A DNA stretch of 64,000 bases from Lysobacter sp. BMK333-48F3 (GTDB taxonomy: Bacteria > Pseudomonadota > Gammaproteobacteria > Xanthomonadales > Xanthomonadaceae): assembly GCF_019733395.1 (NCBI RefSeq), contig NZ_JAIHOO010000001.1, positions 744,001 through 808,000 of the forward strand, read 5' to 3'. The notes under the pieces were generated by a model, which worked only from the letters and a program-made list of their open reading frames with translations, was not told the DNA's origin and made no database searches. Below are positions 18,256 through 25,886 of this stretch, piece by piece; position 1 is the first letter of the stretch, and each line of letters opens with the position of its first letter. Position numbers and translations under genes: made by a program.

Positions 18256-19155
18256 ATGCATCGACGCGACTTTTTGCAACGCAGCGGCGCCGTATTGCTC
18301 GCCGCCGGTTTCGGCGGCTCCAGCTTCGCCCTGCTGGCGCGCTCGCCGGCCAAGGAGATCGGCGCGCACTGGACCGCGCAGCTGACCCGGCTGGAACGCG
18401 ACAGCGGCGGCCGGCTGGGCGTGGCCGCGCTGGACACCGGCAACGGCCAGCGCCTGGCCTGGCGCGGCGGCGAACGCTTCCCGATGTGCAGCACCTTCAA
18501 GTTCCTGCTCGCCGCGGCGGTGCTGCGCGAGGTCGACCGCGGCAGGCTGGACCTGCAACGCAAGCTGCCGATCGCCAAGAGCGACATCATCGCTCACTCG
18601 CCGGTGACCGGGCCGCTGGTCGGCGTCGGCGCCAGCGTCGCCACCCTGTGCGAGGCGACCATGACCCTCAGCGACAACGCCGCGGCCAATCTGCTGCTGC
18701 CGCTGATCGGCGGTCCGGCCGGGCTGACCCGCTTCCTGCGCGGCATCGGCGACCCGGTCACGCGCCTGGACCGGACCGAGCCCGAGCTCAACGTGGTCGG
18801 CCCGGGCGACGAGCGCGACACCACCTCGCCCGATGCGATGCTCGACAGCCTGCGCAAGCTGGCGTTGGGCGACGCGCTCAAGCCGGCCTCGCGCGAACAA
18901 CTGACCGCCTGGCTGGTGGCCAACAAGACCGGCGACAAGCGCCTGCGCGCGGGCCTGCCCGCCGGGCTCAAGGTCGGCGACAAGACCGGCACCGCCAACA
19001 CCACAGCCAACGACCTCGCGGCGATCTGGCCGGCTGCGCCGCGCAAGCCGGTGCTGCTGACTTGCTACCTGACCGATGCCGGCAAGATCGACGCGGCCGG
19101 CCGCGACCAGGTGCATGCCGAAGTCGCGCGCACCCTGGCGCAGATCTGGCTGTAA
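18256..19155 (+). CDS. Class A beta-lactamase (L2-like)
   Basis: 299 aa. A twin-arginine signal (MHRRDFLQRSGAVLLAAGFG) implies Tat export. All class A active-site motifs are present: S79-T-F-K82, S139-D-N141, E175-P-E-L-N179 and K243-T-G245. A cysteine precedes the catalytic Ser, as in L2-type enzymes; Ala248 at the position equivalent to Ambler 238 argues against the disulphide of KPC-type carbapenemases. It hydrolyses beta-lactams in the periplasm. No ampR-type LysR gene is adjacent; upstream is an HxlR gene. Spectrum cannot be predicted. Confidence 0.93.
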   Translation: MHRRDFLQRSGAVLLAAGFGGSSFALLARSPAKEIGAHWTAQLTRLERDSGGRLGVAALDTGNGQRLAWRGGERFPMCSTFKFLLAAAVLREVDRGRLDLQRKLPIAKSDIIAHSPVTGPLVGVGASVATLCEATMTLSDNAAANLLLPLIGGPAGLTRFLRGIGDPVTRLDRTEPELNVVGPGDERDTTSPDAMLDSLRKLALGDALKPASREQLTAWLVANKTGDKRLRAGLPAGLKVGDKTGTANTTANDLAAIWPAAPRKPVLLTCYLTDAGKIDAAGRDQVHAEVARTLAQIWL

Positions 19156-19164
19156 GCCGACCTT

Positions 19165-19317
19165 TGTAGGAGCGGCGCAAGCCGCGACCCACCGCAGCGG
19201 TGTACGTCAGCGCCTTCGCCGAAGCGCCGAACCGCCAGCCCTGCCCACCGATCCTCGCTTCGGCGGCCGGCATGGCGATACACCGCTTCGGCGGTCGCGG
19301 CTGACGCCGCTCCTACA
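19165..19317. repeat. Inverted pair of TGTAGGAGCGGCG-family repeats
   Basis: A direct copy at 19165-19188 faces an inverted copy at 19294-19317 (GTCGCGG to CTCCTACA), so the 260-bp gap after the beta-lactamase gene could fold into a long stem. It is the same family as at 16819-17026. No gene is seen here. Confidence 0.78.
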
Positions 19318-19415
19318 GAAGCCCGGAGCAGGACACGGAAGCCACCGCGCGTTCTAGAATCGGCCGATTCGCGAAAGCGCCGCCAGCCTGGGCGGCGCGC
19401 GCAATGAGGACGCGC

Positions 19416-21524
19416 ATGACCCGAACCCATTGGCTGTGGCTGGCGATCGGCCTGACCGCGGCGGCCCTGGCCGCGACCTATGTCTACGAGTGGCAACGGC
19501 GCGAGTCCGCACCCGCCGCGCCGCGCGGCCCGGCGCCGACCCCGTTCGGCTGGCAGGGGCAGTTGCAATCGATCGCCGGCGACGGCATCGCCGGGCTGCG
19601 CGACGGCGCCGCGGCGCAGGCGCGCTTCGCCGATCCTTACGGCCTGGCGCGCGCCAGCGACGGCAGCCTGTACATCGCCGACGGCGGCGACAACAACCGC
19701 ATCCGCCGGATCGCGCCGGACGGCCAGGTCAGCAGCTTCGCCGGCGGCGGCGAAGGCTTCGCCGACGGCAACGGCGCGGCGGCGAAGTTCCATACCCCGT
19801 CCGGCCTGGCCTTCGATCGCGCCGGCAATCTGTATGTCGCCGACACCGGCAATCACGCGATCCGCCGCATCACCCCGCAGGGCGCAGTCAGCACCGTCGC
19901 CGGCACCGGCGCGGCCGGCTACCGCGACGGTCCCGGCGCGCAGGCGCAGTTCGACGGACCGGTCGGCGTCGCGGTCGACGCGCGCGGCCGCATCTTCGTG
20001 GCCGACACCTACAACGACCGCATTCGCGTGATCGGCACCGACGGCAACGTCAGCACCCTGGCCGGCGGCGCGCACCCGGGCTTCGTCGACGGCGCCGGCG
20101 CGACGGCGCGGTTCGACACCCCGACCGCGCTCGCGGTCGGCCTGCGCGGCACGGTCTGGGTCGCCGACACCCGCAACGACGCGATCCGCCGCATCGACGC
20201 GCAAGGCACGGTGACCACCCTGCCCGGCACCGGCCCCGACAGCGAGAGCGGCGCGCCGCACCGTCCGATCAGCCTGGCGCTGAGCCACGACGGTCTGCTC
20301 TACGTCGGCGAAATGACCTGGGGCCGAGTGCTGCAGTTCAAGCCCGACGGGCAATGGCGGCCGATCAGCGGCCGCGAGCAGGCGCAGCGCCTGCCGCGCC
20401 CCTCCGGCCTGGTGCTGGACGGCGCCGGCGGCCTGTACGTCAACGACGCCGCCAGCTATCGCGTGCACCGCGTCGCCACCGCCTCGGCGCCGGCCTCGGC
20501 CTTGCCGCTGGAAGTCGGCCCGTCGCTGGACAACCCCTTGCCGGCCACCGCCGGGCGCTGGCCGCTGCGGCCGCAGAACGGCTGGCACGAAGTGGTCGGC
20601 ACGCTCGGCGAAGTGCGCGGCGACGGCCGCGGCGAAAGCCGCCACCACCTGCACGGCGGCCTGGATATCCGCGGCGACGTCGGCCAGGAGGTGCTGGCGA
20701 TCGCCGACGCCAAGATCGGCAACCCGGCCGCGGCCTGGGGTTATGGCGGACTCGGCGAAGGCCTGATGCTGGATGCGCTGAGCTATATCCACATGCGCGT
20801 CGGCCGCACCGCCCAGGGCCAGCCGCTGGACCCGCAGCGCTTCCAGGCCCTGACCGACGACGCCGGCGCGAAGCCGCGCATGCGCGTGCGCCGCGGCGCG
20901 CGCTTCCAAGCCGGCGACGCGCTGGGCACGATCAATCCGATGGCGCACGTGCACCTGGCCTACGGGCCGTTCGGCTTCGAGCGCAACGCCGCCCTGCTCG
21001 GCTTCGTCAACTACGCCGACAGCTACGCGCCGCGGATCGAGCGCATCCAGTTGCTCGACCCGTCCGAACAGCCGCTGGCCGAACGCCAGGACGGCCGCCT
21101 GCTGCTGTCGCGCGCCCTGCCCGGCGTGCACATCGTGGTCGAGGCCTGGGATCAGGTCGACCGCAACCTGCCGCGGCGCCGGCTGGGCCTGTACGCGGTC
21201 GGCTATCAGTGGCTGAGTGCGGCCGGGCAACCGCTGCCGGGCTACGAGAGCCCGCGCATGAACATCCAGTTCGACCGCATGCCGGCCGCCGACGATGCGG
21301 TCAAGGTGGCCTATGCGCCGGACAGCGGCATCACCGTGCACGGCAGCGCCATCACCCGCTTCCGCTACATGGTCAGCAATACCGTGCGCGACGGCCGCCT
21401 GGCCGCGGGCAGCTATTCGCCGAGCGAACTGCCGGCGGGGGATTACCTGTTGCGGATCACCGCGCGCGACTACAGCGGCAACGTCGCCGCGGCCGGGCGC
21501 GATCTGGCGGTGCGGGTGCAGTAG
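19416..21524 (+). CDS. NHL-repeat beta-propeller fused to an M23-like domain
   Basis: 702 aa from ATG 19416 (GAGGA five bases upstream, itself created by an earlier ATG at 19404). One N-terminal membrane segment (residues 5-22) then a periplasmic part. Residues 45-360 are about six NHL/propeller units with recurring G-LYVADTGNHAIRRI-type strands. From about 385 there is an LytM/M23-like domain: HLHGGLDIRGDVG supplies an HxxxD motif and MAHVHLAYGP an HxH motif. The C-terminal part adds beta-sandwich-like sequence. A membrane-anchored envelope protein is likely; whether the M23 part is catalytic is uncertain. Confidence 0.75.
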   Translation: MTRTHWLWLAIGLTAAALAATYVYEWQRRESAPAAPRGPAPTPFGWQGQLQSIAGDGIAGLRDGAAAQARFADPYGLARASDGSLYIADGGDNNRIRRIAPDGQVSSFAGGGEGFADGNGAAAKFHTPSGLAFDRAGNLYVADTGNHAIRRITPQGAVSTVAGTGAAGYRDGPGAQAQFDGPVGVAVDARGRIFVADTYNDRIRVIGTDGNVSTLAGGAHPGFVDGAGATARFDTPTALAVGLRGTVWVADTRNDAIRRIDAQGTVTTLPGTGPDSESGAPHRPISLALSHDGLLYVGEMTWGRVLQFKPDGQWRPISGREQAQRLPRPSGLVLDGAGGLYVNDAASYRVHRVATASAPASALPLEVGPSLDNPLPATAGRWPLRPQNGWHEVVGTLGEVRGDGRGESRHHLHGGLDIRGDVGQEVLAIADAKIGNPAAAWGYGGLGEGLMLDALSYIHMRVGRTAQGQPLDPQRFQALTDDAGAKPRMRVRRGARFQAGDALGTINPMAHVHLAYGPFGFERNAALLGFVNYADSYAPRIERIQLLDPSEQPLAERQDGRLLLSRALPGVHIVVEAWDQVDRNLPRRRLGLYAVGYQWLSAAGQPLPGYESPRMNIQFDRMPAADDAVKVAYAPDSGITVHGSAITRFRYMVSNTVRDGRLAAGSYSPSELPAGDYLLRITARDYSGNVAAAGRDLAVRVQ

Positions 21525-21597
21525 GCGGATCGCGCACTCGGCGACTATGCCGGGACATCCGGCCTCTCGCGTCCGATCCGGCCGGGCCGGACCCGGC

Positions 21598-22101
21598 TCA
21601 GCCGCGCTCGATCGCGTACAGCCGTTCCGGACGCGGGTCGCCGGCGAGCATCAGTTCGCCGGCGGGCCGCAAGCCGAGCTTGCGCAGCCAGGCGTCGGCG
21701 GCGACGTGATCGGGATCGATCGAGGCGACGATGCGGCGCAGGCCCAGGTGGTCGAAGCCGTAGTCGAGCACGGCCTGCGCGGCCTCGCTGCCGTAGCCGC
21801 GCCGCCACCAGGCCGGGGCCAGGCGCAGCATCAGTTCGGCCTCGCGGCCGCCGTCGCCGGGACGCAGCGCGGTCAGGCTGGCGTAGCCGATCACCTGCTC
21901 GTTGGCGCGGTCGGCGACCGCCCAGGTGCCGAGGCCGCGTTCGCCGGAAAGATGCGCGATCCAGCTTGCCGCGTACTGCGCCGGCTGCGCGCCGATGCGG
22001 CTGTAGCGCATCGCCTGCGGATCGCCGAACACCGCCTGCAGGGCGTCGGCATCGGACGCGAGCACGGGACGCAAGGACAGGCGGCTGCTACGGAGCATCA
22101 T
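21598..22101 (-). CDS. GNAT-family N-acetyltransferase
   Basis: 167 aa from ATG 22101 (MMLRSSRLSLRPV; a TTG 27 bases upstream also keeps frame). RimJ-like GNAT pattern: LSLRPVLASDADAL, IGYASLTALRPGDGGREAEL, the acetyl-CoA loop APAWWRRGYGSEAAQAVLDY, then LGLRRIVASIDPDHVAADAW and KLGLRPAGEL. It transfers an acetyl group to an amine of unknown identity. It stands alone between converging neighbours. Confidence 0.88.
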   Translation of the reverse strand: MMLRSSRLSLRPVLASDADALQAVFGDPQAMRYSRIGAQPAQYAASWIAHLSGERGLGTWAVADRANEQVIGYASLTALRPGDGGREAELMLRLAPAWWRRGYGSEAAQAVLDYGFDHLGLRRIVASIDPDHVAADAWLRKLGLRPAGELMLAGDPRPERLYAIERG

Positions 22102-22365
22102 GGACGGCGATACGACGGCGGAGTGCAAGCCGCATTGTAGGCCGCGTACGCGGCCGCGGCTTGTCCGCTTTCAGCCGGGAGTCATCGAAAGCGCACAGCG
22201 CGAACGACCGCATCGGCACAGTGCGTTCGTGCGCAAGGGCACGTAGCGGCGCCGCGCGCGCGCATTCCGCGGCCCAGGCACGCGCGCGGCACGACCGCGG
22301 TCACGCCGGGACGGTGTGACGGCAGCGCGTTCGGGCTTGGAGATCCGCCTGGATGCAGCCCTGGG

Positions 22366-22612
22366 TTCCCGCCTGCGCGGGAACGACAGCAGGAGGGTCG
22401 AGCGGCGGCTGGAGGGAGGGCCACCGCGCTATGCCGTCGCCATCCCCGCGAAAACCGGAAGCCTGGCCGCACCGTCATCCCCGCGAAAGCGGGGATCCAG
22501 AGACTTCAGCGCCATGTCTCCGCCGGGGCGAAGGAGCGCGCCGCAGACGCGAACGAGTGCGTCTGCGCTGGTTGCCCTCACCCCAACCCCTCTCCCGCCA
22601 GCGGGAGAGGGG
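22366..22612. repeat. Cluster of three palindromic repeat elements
   Basis: Hairpin 1 at 22366-22383: TTCCCGC-CTGC-GCGGGAA. Hairpin 2 at 22477-22496: ATCCCCGC-GAAA-GCGGGGAT, with a degraded copy at about 22440-22456. Hairpin 3 at 22587-22612: CCCCTCTCCCGC-CA-GCGGGAGAGGGG (perfect 12-bp stem) preceded by CCCTCACCCCAA. These are REP/intergenic-repeat types widespread in proteobacteria. The 22102-22704 gap contains them and no recognisable gene. Confidence 0.8.
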
Positions 22613-22704
22613 CTCGCGGTACGCACGGTGCAGGGCCGCCGTTACAACGTCGGCGCCGTCCCGATTCGATCCCACCCCCAATCCCAACCGCCCATCCGAT
22701 GCGC

Positions 22705-23322
22705 TCACGCCGCCTGCGGCCAGGGCTCGGCCCAGGCCGGCAGCGCCATCAGGCCCTCCAGCCAGGCCAGCAGGTGCGGGTAGTCGTGCAAAGGCATCTG
22801 CGCCTGGCGCCAGTCGCAGGCCATCGACGCGGCCTGGAAGTCGGCGATGGTCAGGCGGCCGCAGGCGAGATGGCGACGGCCGGTCAGATGATCGTCGAGC
22901 ACGCGCGCGTAGCGGTGCAGCGCGGCTTCGCTGGCGGCCAGCAGATCCAGGTCCGGTTCGCCGATGCCGAACTGCGGTTTGACCACGCGTTCGAAGTAGA
23001 ACGGCGACACCGTCGGGTCCCAATGCTGATCGTTCCACGACAGCCAGCGCAGCACTTCGATCTGTTCGTCCGCTCGGCTCGGCCACAACTCGGAGCCGGC
23101 GCGCCGGCACAGGTAGGCCATGATCGCCGACGACTCCCACAGCGCGTAGTCGCCGTCGACCAACAAAGGCGCCTTGCGGTTGGGATTGAGCGCGGCGTAG
23201 TCGGCGGCCTGCAGTTCGCCCGCCATCAAGTCCTTTTCGACCAGCTCGACCTCCAGGCGCAGATGCTTGGCCAGGGCGAGGACGCGGCGCGGGGCCTGGG
23301 TGCGGATCCAATAGATCTTCAT
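22705..23322 (-). CDS. Glutathione S-transferase family protein
   Basis: 205 aa from ATG 23322 with AAGGA about 10 bases upstream. N-terminal thioredoxin-like domain (IYWIRTQAPRRVLALAKHLR; LNPNRKAPLLVDGDYALWES followed by SAIMAYL) and helical C-terminal domain (ACGRLTIADFQAASM). It is the third GST gene of the window and unlike the other two. Substrate unknown; it lies apart from any obvious pathway, just before the polysaccharide locus. Confidence 0.87.
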   Translation of the reverse strand: MKIYWIRTQAPRRVLALAKHLRLEVELVEKDLMAGELQAADYAALNPNRKAPLLVDGDYALWESSAIMAYLCRRAGSELWPSRADEQIEVLRWLSWNDQHWDPTVSPFYFERVVKPQFGIGEPDLDLLAASEAALHRYARVLDDHLTGRRHLACGRLTIADFQAASMACDWRQAQMPLHDYPHLLAWLEGLMALPAWAEPWPQAA

Positions 23323-23402
23323 GCGTAGCGATTCCTTGGGAGGTATCGGTACGACGAAGCGGGGGACGGCGGATCGACAGGGGGCGTGCGGGAAGAGCGA
23401 GA

Positions 23403-23437
23403 GCAAATCCCCCCTGCCCCCCTTTTTCAAAGGGGGG
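23403..23437. repeat. Hairpin repeat (C-run/TTT type), third copy
   Basis: GCAAATCCCCCCTGCCCCCC followed by TTTTTCAAAGGGGGG, almost identical to 1631-1666 over 21 kb away. The CCCCCCTTT/AAAGGGGGG arms pair. It sits just past the wza stop and upstream of the GST gene on the same strand, so it may act as the wza terminator. Confidence 0.75.
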
Positions 23438-23461
23438 AAGAACAGGGGGAAGGCGTGGGGC

Positions 23462-24565
23462 TCAGCGCTCCAGCAGGTCCTGGGTATTGGCCGAGTTGTT
23501 CAGGATGTTGGAGAACGGCAGCAGCTGGTTGACGAAGCGGTTCCAGCGGGTGACGCCGGCCGGGCCGACGAACACCACGTCGCCGGGCCTGACCGAGAAC
23601 TGGCTGGCCAGGGCGAAGGTCGCCGGCGACTTGGCCGCGAGGTGGTAGATCTTGGCCGGCTGCTCGCGCAGGTCCTGGCTGCCGCCGCGGATCACGTACA
23701 CCGCGTCGCCGTTGGCGGTCAGCGGGTTGAGCCCGCCGGCGCGGCCGAGCACCTGGCTCAGGCTCATGTCGGTGGTCTTGAAGCCGATCGCCGCCGGGCG
23801 CACCACTTCGCCGACCACATAGACTTCCTTGCGGTCGTTGTAGGGCAGATAGATGTGGTCGCCGGCCTTGAGGTAGATGTCCGGCGCGACCGAGGTGCGG
23901 TTGAGCGCGTCCAGGTCGAGCGGGTACTGGTGGCCGTCGCGGGTCAGCACCAGGCCGGACAGGTCGGCGCGCAACGGGTCGATCGTCGCCGAGCCGATCG
24001 CCTGGGCCAGGGTCAGCGGCGTGGCGGTGATGCGCTGGCGCTCGGTCTTCACGAACGCGCCCTGCAGGGTCACCTGCTGGCTGCCGTAGTCGATCACGGT
24101 GACGTCGACCTGCGGCGATTCGACCACCGCCGCGATCCGCTGGGTGATCAGCGAGCGCAGCTCCTCGATGGTCTTGCCGCGCGCCTGGATCACGCCGACG
24201 TAGGGATAGAACAGGGTGCCGTCCGGGCGCACCAGGCGGCCGTTGGCGGCCGGCTGCTGCTGGTTGCCGGCCGGCGAGGTCAGCTCGGGATGGTCCCAGA
24301 TGGTGATGTACAGAGTGTCGCCGGCGCCGATCCGGTAGGCCTCGGGCTGGTAGTCGAGCAGCTCCGCCGGCACCGCCGCGGTATCCGCCGAGGCGCGCTC
24401 GCTGGCGACCAACTGGGCGTTGATCGGCACCAGTTCGACCTCGTCTGCCTGCAACGCGTCGCCGCGCAGCAGTTGGTTCGGGCTCATGTGCTGGCCCGGC
24501 GCCCACATGCAGCCGTTGAGTCCGATGGCGGCCAACAGCGCCATGCCAACTGAAAGCTTTCTCAT
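23462..24565 (-). CDS. wza: Polysaccharide export outer-membrane lipoprotein (Wza/GumB family)
   Basis: 367 aa. Lipoprotein signal MRKLSVGMALLAAIGLNGC. Poly_export domain about residues 70-165 (YRIGAGDTLYITIWDHPELT; RPDGTLFYPYVGVIQARGKT), then two SLBB domains (VTLQGAFVKTERQRITATPL; VYVVGEVVRPAAIGFKTTDM). It forms the outer-membrane channel through which the polymer leaves, contacting Wzc. It is transcribed away from the wzb-wzc genes across an 853-bp gap. Confidence 0.93.
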   Translation of the reverse strand: MRKLSVGMALLAAIGLNGCMWAPGQHMSPNQLLRGDALQADEVELVPINAQLVASERASADTAAVPAELLDYQPEAYRIGAGDTLYITIWDHPELTSPAGNQQQPAANGRLVRPDGTLFYPYVGVIQARGKTIEELRSLITQRIAAVVESPQVDVTVIDYGSQQVTLQGAFVKTERQRITATPLTLAQAIGSATIDPLRADLSGLVLTRDGHQYPLDLDALNRTSVAPDIYLKAGDHIYLPYNDRKEVYVVGEVVRPAAIGFKTTDMSLSQVLGRAGGLNPLTANGDAVYVIRGGSQDLREQPAKIYHLAAKSPATFALASQFSVRPGDVVFVGPAGVTRWNRFVNQLLPFSNILNNSANTQDLLER

Positions 24566-25418
24566 GAACGAATCTGTCTCTAGGTCGTGTCTTGCCGTGG
24601 TAAAGCCGGCCGTGATGAAGCCGCAAACGCGCGCTGCGGCGCCGGCCGCGCCGCCTTCCCTGCGGTGCGACACGGCCGAACCGAGCGCGAAAGCCCGCCA
24701 GCGCTGCATCGGCAACGAAGTACGGACGTCGAAAGTGGAACGCTGCGCCGGAACTGGCGCAGCCGTGGCGGAAACCGGATCGGCCGGCCCGATGGACGGG
24801 GCGCAGGGACGAGATCGGTGACGCGAATCTGTGGCGGGACGTGACTCCTGATATTGCGTGCGAACGGATCGCGCGAGTTAGCCCCTGGGCGCAGTATAGC
24901 CAGCGACGGCGGCTGCGGCGGGAGGCGACGGCTTCGGTAAGAGCATCGCATCACAGTTATGAATCCTCGCTACCCGTCGGCAACCGGCCGCGGACCGCAC
25001 CGCATCGGCGTATGACGCGGCGATGACGAGCGCGCCGCTCGATGCATCGCGCGGCCGCGCATTCGGGTTTCGTTCACTTGCCTCGTCGCGGCCCGCGCGC
25101 ATCGCCGCAAACGCAACAGCGGCGGGGATTCGCCGCGCGCGAGGCCTCGTTCACGATTGCGCGCTCGGCGCGAGTTCGCAGGTGACCGACGTCACGTCTC
25201 GACGGTCGCGCCGATATCGGCGGTTGACCCTGCCGGAGGCGGCTCGTACATTCCGCACCGTCGTAATTCGATGCACCGCAGCATCGCGGCCCCCGCGTGT
25301 CGGCATGCGTCGCTGTTCGGTTCACTGCCGGGCGAACGGTCCTCCGGGCCGGTCGCGCCATCAACCAAACGCTGTCGGCGCCGTGCGCGCCGTGGTTCAA
25401 CAGTGAGACGTAGCGCGC
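24566..25418. other. Divergent 853-bp gap between wza and wzb, no gene seen
   Basis: No convincing coding region on either strand; the open frames here lack ribosome sites and family features. Visible elements are an inverted repeat CTGCGCC-N6-GGCGCAG at 24742-24761, an AT-richer stretch around 24840-24970, a TATACT on the minus strand at 24893-24898, and the palindrome CCGATATCGG at 25211-25220. The GGCGGTAG (ops) core of JUMPstart elements was not found. This is the probable control region of the polysaccharide locus. Confidence 0.5.
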
Positions 25419-25853
25419 GTGTTCAAACGGGTATTGATGGTCTGCATCGGCAACATCTGCCGAAGCCCAACCGCCGAAGTGCTGCTGCGGCATCGTATGC
25501 AAGGCAAGGACGTCGTCGTCGAATCGGCCGGGCTAGCGGCATTGCGCGGCCATCCGATCGACGCCACCGCCCTGGCGCTGCTCGAAGAGCACGGCCTGGA
25601 CGGTACGTTGCACAAGGCGCGGCAGATCGATCGCGAGATCATCGACGCCGCCGACCTGATCCTTACGATGGAACGTAAGCACCTCGACGGCGTGCTGGCG
25701 CTTGCGCCGCACGCGCGGGGGAAAACGTTTCTGCTGGGCAAGTGGTTGGACGATGCCGGCGTGCCGGATCCTTACCGCCAGTCGCACAGCGCGTTCGAAC
25801 GGGCCTACCAGCTGATCAACTCAGGGGTGAGTAGCTGGGTGCCCTACTTATGA
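25419..25853 (+). CDS. wzb: Low-molecular-weight protein tyrosine phosphatase (Wzb)
   Basis: 144 aa from GTG 25419. Catalytic P-loop C9-IGNIC-R15-SP near the N-terminus and the general-acid loop DDAGVPDPYRQS near residue 115 are intact. It dephosphorylates the C-terminal tyrosines of the kinase Wzc, encoded 33 bp downstream, so that export complexes can cycle. The start is not certain: no good ribosome site precedes the GTG, but the P-loop lies too near the N-terminus for a later start. Confidence 0.92.
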   Translation: MFKRVLMVCIGNICRSPTAEVLLRHRMQGKDVVVESAGLAALRGHPIDATALALLEEHGLDGTLHKARQIDREIIDAADLILTMERKHLDGVLALAPHARGKTFLLGKWLDDAGVPDPYRQSHSAFERAYQLINSGVSSWVPYL

Positions 25854-25886
25854 CGTAGGACTCCACTTTTTTAAGGCCCTCACCCC

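Noticed and set aside
24566..25418. JUMPstart/ops element upstream of the polysaccharide genes
   Set aside because: The GGCGGTAG core was looked for in the region and not found on the plus strand before wzb.
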